Positions 53,901-61,472 of a stretch of DNA of 64,000 bases are shown piece after piece. The notes under the pieces are model-generated. The model saw nothing but the letters and a program-made list of their open reading frames with translations, was not told the origin of the DNA and made no database searches. How positions within the stretch are numbered: position 1 is the stretch's first letter; each line of letters starts with the position of its first letter. Origin of the DNA: JBEKHT01 sp049511715 (lineage in GTDB: Bacteria > Chloroflexota > Anaerolineae > Anaerolineales > RBG-16-64-43); contig JBEKXU010000015.1 of assembly GCA_049511715.1 (NCBI GenBank), positions 1-64,000 on the forward strand, in the 5' to 3' direction. The translations under genes and the position numbers were made by a program.

Positions 53901-55520
53901 GAACGAAACCTGTATACCTGCTCCCAGGACACCCAGGAGCGCATCAGTCAACGGATCCGGGAAAACCACCTCAACCGCGTCGTGGTCGCGTCCTGCACTC
54001 CGCGGACCCATGAGCCGCTCTTTCAGGATACCCTGCGCCGGGCTGAGCTCAATCCCCATCTGTTCGAGATGGCCAACATCCGCGAGCAGGATTCCTGGGT
54101 TCATCGCTCGAATCCCGTGGCGGCGACCGAGAAAGCGAAGCAGCTGGTAACCATGGCGGTGGCCAAGGCGAAGCGGCTGCGGTCCATCAGCCAGGAGAGT
54201 TTTGAGGTGACCCGTGGGGCGCTGGTGATCGGGGGCGGCCTGGCGGGCATGACCGCGGCGCTTTCTATCGCCCGCCAAGGGTACGAGGTCGCCCTCGTGG
54301 AGCGGGAGCGAATCCTGGGCGGGAATCTGCGGCACATCCTCACCGCGCTTCCCGGAAATGAGAACCCTCAGGCGCTCTTGGAGCGCGAGCTGGCCGACGT
54401 TGCCGCCGAGCCGAGGATCACGGTCATGACCGGCAGCGAGGTCACCGCGGTGTCGGGCTATCGCGGTCATTTCCTCAGCGAGATTCGTGACTCCTCGGGC
54501 GCCCGGCGGGAGATCCATCACGGGGCAATTGTCGTCGCCACGGGGGCCCGCGAAATCCGTCCGACGGAATACTTGTATGGCGAGGACCCGCGAGTCCTCA
54601 CTCAACGGGACCTGGAGCAACGGCTCGCAGACCCGGCGTCTTTCCGCGACATCGAGGGCAAGACGATCACGATGATCCAGTGCGTCGGTTCCCGCGAGGA
54701 GGCCCATCCCTACTGTTCCCGGATCTGCTGCACCCAGGCTTTGAAGAATGCTCTGGCCCTCAAGCAGGCCGCACCGGGCTGCCAGGTCATCGTGCTCTAC
54801 CGGGATTTGCGCAGCTATGGCTTTCGGGAAGAGCACTACCGAGCTGCTCGGCGCGCCGGTGTCATCTTCCTGGAATACAGTGAGCTGGAAAAGCCCGTGG
54901 TCTCGCGCGATGCCCAGGGAAAGCTTTCCCTCCGGGTGAGAATCCAACCGGAAGGCCGTGAAGTCGATCTGGATCCCGATTGGCTCGTCTTGAGCGCGGG
55001 GATTGAACCCGACCCCTCCAATACGGATCTCGCCCGGCTGCTGAAGGTTTCCCGCAATGAGGTCGGATTCTTTCTGGAGGCCCACGTCAAGCTGCGGCCA
55101 GTCGATTTTGCGGCCGAGGGTATTTTCCTGGCCGGGCTGGCACATTCCCCCCGGGATGTCGGCGAAACGATCGCCCAGGGGCAGGCGGCGGCGGTTCGGA
55201 CGGTGGCGCTGCTTTCCAAGGACCGTCTCGAGGCCACCCCCATCGTCGCCAGCGTCAACCCCAGGCTCTGCTCGGCCTGCGGAATCTGCGTGGAGGTCTG
55301 CCCCTACGGAGCCCGGGTGCTGGAGCCGGGAAGCCCCTACGCGGAGGTCATTTCAGTGCTTTGCCAGGGATGCGGCGCCTGCGTCGCCGCGTGCCCGAAC
55401 AAAGCCAGCCAGCAAAAAGGGTTCGAATTCGGAGAGGTCTTTGGAATGCTGGAGGCGGCCCTGGGGGAGCCGATGGCGGCTCCCGAGCCCGCTTTGAAGG
55501 CAGGTGAAGATGAGCGCTAG
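50919..55520 (+). CDS. Giant HdrA-GltD-HdrA fusion flavoprotein
   Basis: A 1,533-residue protein. Residues 1-~155 are the HdrA FAD domain (GAGIAG near 22, TNDCAMCIMSPK, ferredoxin motif from C118). Residues ~165-590 are a complete GltD/NfnB-type NAD(P)H oxidoreductase: four cysteines starting with CRDACP (168) and ICGRVCNHRCEEAC, FAD site GSGPAG near 277, NAD(P) site GGGNVAIDTA near 410. Residues ~640-900 resume HdrA with a cysteine cluster from C648. Residues ~965-1440 are a second HdrA (CHCGINIG, GGGLAG near 1105) that lacks the N-terminal cluster cysteines. Two ferredoxin motifs end it (C1451, C1482). It likely oxidises or reduces NAD(P)H while passing electrons to HdrBC and MvhD, a bifurcating core. 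This is inferred from architecture. Confidence 0.9.
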   Translation: MPTEPSSPSNGKNVVGSALVVGAGIAGMQASLDLAEAGIKVYLLDRSPAVGGTMAQLDKTFPTNDCAMCIMSPKLVEVGRHLNIELRMGSEVQGIEGEPGDLRVTIKQHPRYVDLQKCTGCGDCANACPISLADEFNGGLSVRKAIYKPYPQAIPNAFAIEKRGTAPCRDACPIHQRAQGYIALVAEGRFADAYRTVAEDNPFPSICGRVCNHRCEEACNRGLVDDPVNVMALKRFVADWAQEHPEEIREALSRGVAEGAKGEVGGPLAGKRVAIVGSGPAGLTCADDLSRQGCEVTVYEALSVPGGMMRVGIPSYRLPAEVIQEEIERVLSRGVRLELNHRVEDAASLLRDHDAVFIAIGAHRGVKLPIPGNDLPQVHLATEFLREVRLEEPAAQAAQAVRGRRVLVLGGGNVAIDTAMTAVRLGASWVGMTCLESREKMPAHDWEVRDAQDEGIEVFPSRTFLEVTNEQGNVSGVRTRQVLFRGFVDGRPDFDEIPDSEEILSADVVIFAIGQRPAEEGVQAVNRQRNGRVVADAATLQTSLPGVFAGGDAVTGTTFIVDAIAAGHQAARSMAAYLRGEELRSDRKEAPVAKLEPQAAQERLQAVAASNRPRHESRKREAAERRLDFVEVSRGFSEAEARAEAMRCLRCGVCSECNQCVFVCRAGAIFHGDTEKTEILNVGAVLLAPGLEPMPGEIRPEYGYGRYPNVVTSLQFERMLSASGPFLGEVRRPSDGKHPRRVAWIQCVGSRDCGGEGRSGGPASYCSSVCCMYATKEAVIAREHDKNIEPTIFYIDIRSFGKGFEPYIDRAKNEQGVRYVRCMVSAVQEVPGSHNLRLTFVSYEGDTARRPVPHEEEFDLVVLSVGLRPSQATLDLSRRLNLEMEPTGFAKVGRYHPAQTSRPGVFVAGSFSEPKDIPESVIEASCAAAQISGLLAPARGTQTRVPDYPPERDVADEPERVGVFICHCGINIGSVVNVPEVVQYAQHLPGVVYAERNLYTCSQDTQERISQRIRENHLNRVVVASCTPRTHEPLFQDTLRRAELNPHLFEMANIREQDSWVHRSNPVAATEKAKQLVTMAVAKAKRLRSISQESFEVTRGALVIGGGLAGMTAALSIARQGYEVALVERERILGGNLRHILTALPGNENPQALLERELADVAAEPRITVMTGSEVTAVSGYRGHFLSEIRDSSGARREIHHGAIVVATGAREIRPTEYLYGEDPRVLTQRDLEQRLADPASFRDIEGKTITMIQCVGSREEAHPYCSRICCTQALKNALALKQAAPGCQVIVLYRDLRSYGFREEHYRAARRAGVIFLEYSELEKPVVSRDAQGKLSLRVRIQPEGREVDLDPDWLVLSAGIEPDPSNTDLARLLKVSRNEVGFFLEAHVKLRPVDFAAEGIFLAGLAHSPRDVGETIAQGQAAAVRTVALLSKDRLEATPIVASVNPRLCSACGICVEVCPYGARVLEPGSPYAEVISVLCQGCGACVAACPNKASQQKGFEFGEVFGMLEAALGEPMAAPEPALKAGEDER

Positions 55521-55941
55521 CAACGGCTTTGAGCCTCGCATTGTGGCCTTCCTGTGCAACTGGTGCACCTACACCGGGGCGGATCTGGCCGGGACCTCGC
55601 GTCTGCAGTACCCGCCGAATGTGCGCATCCTGCGCGGGATGTGCAGCGGCTCGGTCGACCCCGTGTATGTTCTGAAGGCGTTGACGGACGGGGCGGATGG
55701 AGTCCTGATCGGCGGCTGCCACCCGGGAGACTGCCATTATCAGACCGGGAATTACAAGACCCGGCGGCGGTACGTCGCCTTGAGGGAAATCCTGCAGGCC
55801 GCGGGCTTTGACGACCGCCGCGTTTGGCTGAGATGGATCAGCGCCAGTGAGGGACAGAAGTTTGCTGGCACTGTGAGCGACATGGTCGCCGCGATGAAAG
55901 AACTGGGGCCAAGCCCCGCCCGGCAGGACTGGACCATGTAA
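55510..55941 (+). CDS. mvhD: MvhD/FlpD-like [2Fe-2S] electron-transfer protein
   Basis: A 143-residue protein with the MvhD family layout: FLCNWCTYTGADLAG, RILRGMCSGSVDPVYVLKAL, and GCHPGDCHYQTGNY. The cysteines ligate a [2Fe-2S] cluster that links HdrA to a hydrogenase or formate dehydrogenase in known complexes. Here no hydrogenase large subunit is adjacent, so its partner may be encoded elsewhere or be one of the FrhB-like proteins. The ATG at 55510 overlaps the end of the giant HdrA gene by 11 bases and follows AGGTG. Confidence 0.92.
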   Translation: MSASNGFEPRIVAFLCNWCTYTGADLAGTSRLQYPPNVRILRGMCSGSVDPVYVLKALTDGADGVLIGGCHPGDCHYQTGNYKTRRRYVALREILQAAGFDDRRVWLRWISASEGQKFAGTVSDMVAAMKELGPSPARQDWTM

Positions 55942-56072
55942 GAGGCCTGCGGCGATCCTTCCTCAGAGGAGAAGGGAACCAGTGAACGCCTGTGCGGAGA
56001 AAGATGGAGTTCGACCAGCGCCCGCCATTGGCGAGCCAGCGGGTCCAGAGTGAGAGTGATCGGGGAGCGGCA

Positions 56073-57197
56073 ATGAAGACGACGATTCCTGTGGATAGCG
56101 GCGACCTGAAGGGGGCGGTTCGGGACCTACTCAAGAAGGCGCTGACTTCCGGCGCGGTGGACGCGGTGTACGTGCCGCTCCAGGTGGAGGCCGGGGCTGT
56201 TTTGCCCGCCTTGGTCACGGATCCTGCTCGGATTGACGAGGCCGATCCACTGGCCCCGGTGATGCCAATCAATGGGGCCAGGGCTCTGGCCGCAATCACG
56301 GGCAAGAAGACTCCTGCAAAGATTGCGGCGGTCCTGCGACCCTGCGAGGTGCGCGCCTTGATTGAGCTGGTGAAGCTGCAGCAAGCGAACCTGGAGGGGG
56401 TCAAACTGATCAGTTTTGATTGCCCGGGAACCCTGGAGGTCACGGACTACCACGAGTTGGTCCAGGCCGTGCAGGACCCGCAGGCGAGCCCGGCGGCGAA
56501 TTGGGACTCAGGACCCCTGGAGACGATCGGAGACAAGCCGTTGCGACTGGCCTGCCGCATGTGCGCCCATCCCCTTCCCGGAGACGTTGACTTGCACCTG
56601 CAGTTTCTGGGTGCCGATCTGAGTTCCGGAATCCCGGCGGCAGTCGCCGATGGGTTCGCCCAGGAACTTGGTCTGGCCGGGGAGGGGGAGGGGGACGAGA
56701 GCAAGCGGAACGCCGCGGCGGACCGCCTGCTTTCGGCCAGGTTGCAAGTGCGCGAGAAGGAATTGCAGGCCATGACCGCGCGCATGAAGTCGGACGGAGG
56801 TTTCTCGGGCGTCTTCGCGACCTGCATCCGTTGCCACAACTGCATGACCGCCTGCCCGATCTGCTACTGCAAGACCTGCCTGTTCAAGACGGCGTCGTTT
56901 GACCACGAGCCGGAACACTACTTGGCGGCCGCCCGGCGCAAGGGGGCCACCCGGCTTCTCAGCGATGCGCTGCTGTTCCATCTCACACGGCTGAACCACA
57001 TGTCCACCTCCTGCGTGGCCTGCGGCGAGTGCAGTTCGGCCTGCCCAGAAGACATCCCGGTCGGAGCCGTCTTCAGCTTGGTCGGCAAGCAGGTTCAGGA
57101 GGCCTTCGAGTACGAGCCCGGAAGGAGTCTGGAGGAGCCCTTGCCTCTGATTACCTTCCGCGAGAACGAGTGGACGGAGGTCGGCGAAGGAAAATGA
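56073..57197 (+). CDS. FrhB/FdhB-like protein with two [4Fe-4S] clusters (first copy)
   Basis: A 374-residue protein related to the beta subunit of F420-dependent hydrogenases and formate dehydrogenases. The core has AAVLRPCEVRALIELVKLQ and GVKLISFDCPGTLEV, and the C-terminal part carries two cluster motifs, CIRCHNCMTACPICYCKTC and CVACGECSSACPEDIP. FrhB members bind a flavin and hand electrons between a deazaflavin or NAD(P) and iron-sulfur chains. F420 use in this organism cannot be shown here. The ATG at 56073 follows GGAG. It overlaps hdrA by four bases. A diverged second copy lies at 61473-62471. Confidence 0.82.
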   Translation: MKTTIPVDSGDLKGAVRDLLKKALTSGAVDAVYVPLQVEAGAVLPALVTDPARIDEADPLAPVMPINGARALAAITGKKTPAKIAAVLRPCEVRALIELVKLQQANLEGVKLISFDCPGTLEVTDYHELVQAVQDPQASPAANWDSGPLETIGDKPLRLACRMCAHPLPGDVDLHLQFLGADLSSGIPAAVADGFAQELGLAGEGEGDESKRNAAADRLLSARLQVREKELQAMTARMKSDGGFSGVFATCIRCHNCMTACPICYCKTCLFKTASFDHEPEHYLAAARRKGATRLLSDALLFHLTRLNHMSTSCVACGECSSACPEDIPVGAVFSLVGKQVQEAFEYEPGRSLEEPLPLITFRENEWTEVGEGK

Positions 57198-58558
57198 CCG
57201 TCTCAACCAATTCCGCCCAAGTGGGTTCTCGGCCGGCCGCGCTGGTGATCGGGGGCGGCATTGCTGGAATCCAGGCCGCCCTGGACATCGCCGAGGCCGG
57301 GTTTCAGGTCTACCTGGTGGAGCGCAGTCCGAGCCTTGGGGGAAGGATGTCGCAGCTGGACAAGACCTTCCCGACCCTTGACTGCTCCGCCTGCATTCTC
57401 ACGCCCAAAATGGTGGACGCCGGGAGACATCCCAATATCCGCCTGATGACCTACTCCGAGGTGGTTCGGGTCGAGGGGAGCGAAGGGCAGTTCCGCGCCC
57501 AGATCCGCGTCAAGCCGCGTTATGTTGATGTGGACAAGTGCCGCGGCTGCGGACTGTGTGCGGAGGCGTGCCGCCTCGCGGGGCGGGTTTCGAGCGATTT
57601 CAACGCGGGGTTGTCCAAGCGAGCGGCGGTCTACGTGCCCTTCCCTCAGGCGGTTCCCCTGGTCTACACCGTGGACCCCGAAGAGTGTGTCTACCTGACC
57701 CGCGGAGTGTGCGGCAAGACCTTCAAGTGCAAGGACGCCTGCGATGCTGGGGCGATAAATTTCGACCAGAAGGAAGAGCTGGTCGAGGTCGAGGTCGGCA
57801 CGGTGGTCGTGGCTACCGGATTTGACCTTTTCGACCCGCGGCGCAAGCCGGAGTTGGGCTACGGGACCTACCCCCAGGTGATCACGACCCTTGAGTTTGA
57901 ACGACTCGCCTCGGCTTCCGGTCCTACCGCCGGAAGGATCGCGCTGAATGGAAAACTGCCCCAGAGCGTCGTTTTCATCCAGTGCGTCGGCTCACGCGAC
58001 AACAGCGTGGGCATCCCCTACTGTTCTCGAGTTTGCTGCATGGCGGTTGCCAAGCAAGCCCATCTGGCCCACGATCGCCTGCCCGGCGCCCAAGTCAGTG
58101 TCTTCTACATGGATATCCGCGCCTTCGGGAAGGGCTTCGAGGAATTCTATGACCGGGTGCGGCACGAGGGGGTGGTCTATCGCCGGGGCAACCCTTCGGA
58201 AGTGATCCGATCCGGCGATCGGTTGCTGGTCCGCGCGGAGGACACCCTGCTGGGGGAGCGCGTTGAAGTGGAAGCGGACCTGGTCGTGCTGGCCGTGGGG
58301 ATGGCCCCGCGGGCCGACGCCGCCGTCGTCCGCGAGATACTGAACCTGAAGCAGGATCCGAATGGATTCTTTCTGGAAGATCATCCCAAGCTCAGGACCA
58401 TGGAAAGTGGCATTCCCGGCATCTTCCTGGCGGGATGCTGCCAAGGCCCGAAGGATATTCCGGACACGGTCGCGCACGCCAAGGCGGCGGCATCCGCGGC
58501 CATGATCCTGCTGGCGCAAGCCGAGAAGGTCACGGAGAAGGCGCATGCTGCAAATTGA
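57194..58558 (+). CDS. hdrA: HdrA-like FAD/iron-sulfur protein (QmoA-like)
   Basis: A 454-residue HdrA without the N-terminal CHCG domain and without C-terminal ferredoxins, so QmoA-sized. FAD site GGGIAG (near 20), TFPTLDCSACILTPKM with cluster cysteines, ferredoxin motif CRGCGLCAEACR (from 116), a second cysteine set around CGKTFKCKDACDAGAI, QCVGSRDN and YCSRVCCM, then FYMDIRAFGKGFEEF. The flavin domain is the presumed site of electron splitting. It overlaps the FrhB-like gene by four bases and the HdrD-like gene by 14 bases. Confidence 0.9.
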   Translation: MTVSTNSAQVGSRPAALVIGGGIAGIQAALDIAEAGFQVYLVERSPSLGGRMSQLDKTFPTLDCSACILTPKMVDAGRHPNIRLMTYSEVVRVEGSEGQFRAQIRVKPRYVDVDKCRGCGLCAEACRLAGRVSSDFNAGLSKRAAVYVPFPQAVPLVYTVDPEECVYLTRGVCGKTFKCKDACDAGAINFDQKEELVEVEVGTVVVATGFDLFDPRRKPELGYGTYPQVITTLEFERLASASGPTAGRIALNGKLPQSVVFIQCVGSRDNSVGIPYCSRVCCMAVAKQAHLAHDRLPGAQVSVFYMDIRAFGKGFEEFYDRVRHEGVVYRRGNPSEVIRSGDRLLVRAEDTLLGERVEVEADLVVLAVGMAPRADAAVVREILNLKQDPNGFFLEDHPKLRTMESGIPGIFLAGCCQGPKDIPDTVAHAKAAASAAMILLAQAEKVTEKAHAAN

Positions 58559-59675
58559 AGCCAACCCAATTGTTCAGGCCCAAGAACTGCTCGGATGCAT
58601 TCAATGCGGAAAATGCACGGCGGGCTGTCCCATGGCCATCAAGACGAAACTCAACCCGCGTACCTTGATTCTGCGCTTGATCACGGCCCCGGACGGCTTC
58701 GATCTGGAGGGGCGGGACGAGTTGTGGGACTGCACCACGTGCGCGACCTGCTCGAGCCGCTGTCCCAAGCTCGTCAACCCGATGGAGACGATCATCCGGT
58801 TGCGCAGCGCTTTCGTCGAGCAGGGCCGAGTGCATCCGAATGTCAAGACCGCCCTGGAGAGCACGTTCCGGCAGGGCAACCCGCTGACGATGCCTCGCGA
58901 GGATCGGGCGGCCTGGGCTTCTGGCCTCGACCTGCGGCCGATGCAGGCGGGGGTGGAGTACCTCTACTTTGTGGGTTGCACTCCCTCCTACGATCCCCGG
59001 GTCCAGAAGGTCACGCGCTCGCTGGTCGGGCTGATGAAGAAAGGCGGGGTGGACTTCGGGATCCTGGGCGTGGAGGAGAACTGCTGCGCGAGCGAGGTGC
59101 GCCGGCTGGGCGAGACCGGGCTGTTTGAGATGATGGTGGAGGAGAACCAGGAGAAGTTCCACGCCGCGGGCGTCAAGAGGATGTTCACCACCTCGCCTCA
59201 TTGTTTCAACGTTTTCCGCAATGACTATCCCAAAGGAAGCGGGATCGAGGTCCGCCACTACACCCAGGTTCTCGCGGAGGCGATCGAGAAGAAGAACCTT
59301 GAGTTCAGCGGCCGATTCGAGAAGAAGGTGACCTACCACGACCCCTGCTACCTGGGACGGCATAACGGGATCTTTGATGAGCCTCGGGCGGTGCTGACGG
59401 GCATTCCCGGGGTGAAGCTGGTGGAGATGGACCGCTCCCGGCAGAAGAGCCTGTGCTGCGAGGGGGGTGGGGGACGCATGTGGCTGGAGGGGACCAACCC
59501 GGGGGTGCGCTTGGCCCAGATGCGCATCAAGGAAGCCATGGACACCGGGGCGGAGGTCCTGGCCACGGCCTGCCCGTTCTGCCTTCTGACCCTGGAGGAA
59601 GCGGCCAAGCAGCTGAACGTGGAGGACCGGCTGCGGGTGATGGACATTGCCGAAATTGCGGCCGAGGCGTTGTAA
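58545..59675 (+). CDS. HdrC-HdrB fusion (HdrD-like) iron-sulfur oxidoreductase
   Basis: A 376-residue protein. The N-terminal ~110 residues are HdrC-like with CIQCGKCTAGCP and CTTCATCSSRCP. The rest is HdrB-like: YFVGCTPSYDP, EENCCASEV, and YHDPCYLGRHN, SLCCEGGGGRMW, CPFC. The second cysteine set is complete. The first set ends in HCFN rather than CxxC, so one noncubane cluster may be altered or lost. HdrD-type proteins reduce disulfides or relay electrons to an acyl-CoA or quinone couple. It is embedded between two HdrA genes. The start overlaps hdrA by 14 bases. Confidence 0.86.
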   Translation: MLQIEANPIVQAQELLGCIQCGKCTAGCPMAIKTKLNPRTLILRLITAPDGFDLEGRDELWDCTTCATCSSRCPKLVNPMETIIRLRSAFVEQGRVHPNVKTALESTFRQGNPLTMPREDRAAWASGLDLRPMQAGVEYLYFVGCTPSYDPRVQKVTRSLVGLMKKGGVDFGILGVEENCCASEVRRLGETGLFEMMVEENQEKFHAAGVKRMFTTSPHCFNVFRNDYPKGSGIEVRHYTQVLAEAIEKKNLEFSGRFEKKVTYHDPCYLGRHNGIFDEPRAVLTGIPGVKLVEMDRSRQKSLCCEGGGGRMWLEGTNPGVRLAQMRIKEAMDTGAEVLATACPFCLLTLEEAAKQLNVEDRLRVMDIAEIAAEAL

Positions 59676-59693
59676 TGCGACGAGGGAGCGGAC

Positions 59694-61427
59694 ATGGCGT
59701 TTGTGCCTAGGGTCGGGGTTTACATCTGCCACTGCGGGATCAACATCGCGGGAACCGTGGAGGTCAAGAAGGTCGCCGAGTACGCGGCCAGCCTCCCCGG
59801 CGTGGCGGTGGCCCGCGAGTATACCTACATGTGTTCGGATCCAGGTCAGGAATTGATCGGGGAGGACATCCGCCAGCTCAATCTCAACCGGGTGGTCGTG
59901 GCCTCCTGCTCACCCCGGATGCACGAGCCCACCTTCCGCGCGGCCGTGGCCCGCGCCGGGCTCAATCCTTACTGCTTCGAAATGGCCAACATTCGCGAGC
60001 AATGCTCCTGGGTGCATCCCGCCGGACGCGAAGCCACCGAGAAAGCGATGCAGCTGGTGGCCGCAGCTGTTTCCAAAGCGGTGCGGCTTGAGCCGCTGGA
60101 GCAGCGAGAGGTTTCCACCATCCCCGCGGCCTTGGTGATTGGGGGGGGCATCGCCGGGTTGCAGTCTGCCCTGGACATGGCCAGCGCGGGCTTCCCGGTC
60201 GCCTTGGTGGAACGGGCGCAGGCCCTGGGCGGCCACATGGCCGACCTGCAGCGGACTTTTCCGACGCTCGAGTCGGCTCCCGAACTGCTGAACTCCGTCA
60301 TCGAGCGGGTTCGCTCGCAGCCTCTGATCCGCGTCCTGCTCGGGGCGCAGGTCAAGGAAATCAGCGGCTTTGTCGGGAATTTCAAGGCGAAAGTGGAGGT
60401 TGCTGGCAAGGTCGAGGAGCTTGCGGTGGGTTCGATCGTCGTGGCCACCGGCTTCGAAACCTTTGATGCCCGGCGGAAGCCGGAACTCGGCTACGGTACC
60501 TACCCCCAGGTCATAACGACGGCCGAATTTGAAAAGCTGGCGGAGAAGGGCCTGGAAGTGAACGGGAAACGTCCGCAGAGCGTGGTGTTCATTCAATGCG
60601 TCGGATCCCGCGATCAGGTGGTCGAGCGCCCCTACTGTTCCAGGGTTTGCTGCATGGTGACCGCCAAGCAGGCCCGCACCGTGCGGGAGAAGCTGCCCGA
60701 GGCGAAGGTTTCAGTGTTTTATATGGACGTGCGCGCCTTTGGCAAGGGATTCGAGGAGTTCTACGACGAGACCCGCAAGTCCGGCGTACTTTATCGACGA
60801 GGCAATCCTTCCGAGATCCTGCGCCAGGGCGACCGGGTCCTCGTGCGAGCCGAAGATACCCTGCTGGGTGAGCGGGTGGAAGTGGAGGCCGATCTGGTCG
60901 TGCTGGCCGTCGGGATGCAGCCTCGGGCGGACAGCGCCTCCCTGGCGGGAATGCTCAAACTTGCGCGTTCGGCTGACGGATTCCTGATGGAGGCCCATCC
61001 CAAGCTGCGCCCGGTGGATACGGCGATGGCAGGAATCTTTCTGGCCGGGTGCTGTCAGGCGCCGAAGGACATCGCCGAATCGATCGCCCAGGCCCGCGCG
61101 GCCGCCGGCACGGCGATGATCCCGCTGATGCGCGGAAAGGTTCAGGTCGAGGCGGCGACTTCCTTCGTCGACCCGGAGCTTTGTGCGGGTTGCGGCCAGT
61201 GCGCCCAGGTTTGTGCCTTTGGCGCGCTCAGCCTCCATCCTTTCCGTCCGATCATGACCGTGAACGCGGTGCTTTGCCAGGGATGCGGTGCCTGCGCCAC
61301 GGCCTGCCCTTCGGGCGCCATTAATGTCAAGCACTTCACTCTGGACCAGGTGATGGCACAGGTGGAGACTCTGTCCGAATTTCGGCCGTTGGCCGAGAAG
61401 GCCGAGGCCGTGGAGGTCGCTGCCTAG
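59694..61427 (+). CDS. hdrA: HdrA-like flavoprotein with CHCG and terminal ferredoxin domains, reduced cluster set
   Basis: A 577-residue HdrA. It starts with the HdrA N-terminal domain (YICHCGINIAGTVEV, CSPRMHEPTF), the FAD domain follows (GGGIAG near 150), and two ferredoxin motifs end it (CAGCGQCAQVCAFGAL near 500 and CQGCGACATACPSGAI near 531). In place of the cysteine motif seen in its sister (TFPTLDCSACI) it has TFPTLESAPEL, and the inserted ferredoxin is missing, so it lacks those two cluster sites. From ~250 on it is nearly parallel to the gene at 57194-58558, suggesting duplication. The presumed role is a second flavin centre or relay. Confidence 0.88.
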   Translation: MAFVPRVGVYICHCGINIAGTVEVKKVAEYAASLPGVAVAREYTYMCSDPGQELIGEDIRQLNLNRVVVASCSPRMHEPTFRAAVARAGLNPYCFEMANIREQCSWVHPAGREATEKAMQLVAAAVSKAVRLEPLEQREVSTIPAALVIGGGIAGLQSALDMASAGFPVALVERAQALGGHMADLQRTFPTLESAPELLNSVIERVRSQPLIRVLLGAQVKEISGFVGNFKAKVEVAGKVEELAVGSIVVATGFETFDARRKPELGYGTYPQVITTAEFEKLAEKGLEVNGKRPQSVVFIQCVGSRDQVVERPYCSRVCCMVTAKQARTVREKLPEAKVSVFYMDVRAFGKGFEEFYDETRKSGVLYRRGNPSEILRQGDRVLVRAEDTLLGERVEVEADLVVLAVGMQPRADSASLAGMLKLARSADGFLMEAHPKLRPVDTAMAGIFLAGCCQAPKDIAESIAQARAAAGTAMIPLMRGKVQVEAATSFVDPELCAGCGQCAQVCAFGALSLHPFRPIMTVNAVLCQGCGACATACPSGAINVKHFTLDQVMAQVETLSEFRPLAEKAEAVEVAA

Positions 61428-61472
61428 CCGCAGGCAGGGCCGGCAAGCGTTGGGCGGGCGAGGAGGTGGACG

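Noticed and set aside
50943..55145. Two very long minus-strand open frames (50943-52763 and 52815-55145) opposite the giant HdrA
   Set aside because: They are antisense shadows caused by high third-position G+C; no domain motifs, while the plus strand has continuous HdrA/GltD motifs.
49531..61427. Selenocysteine in the HdrA/HdrD proteins, as known from some relatives
   Set aside because: All frames are continuous without an internal TGA, so no selenocysteine codon is needed or seen.
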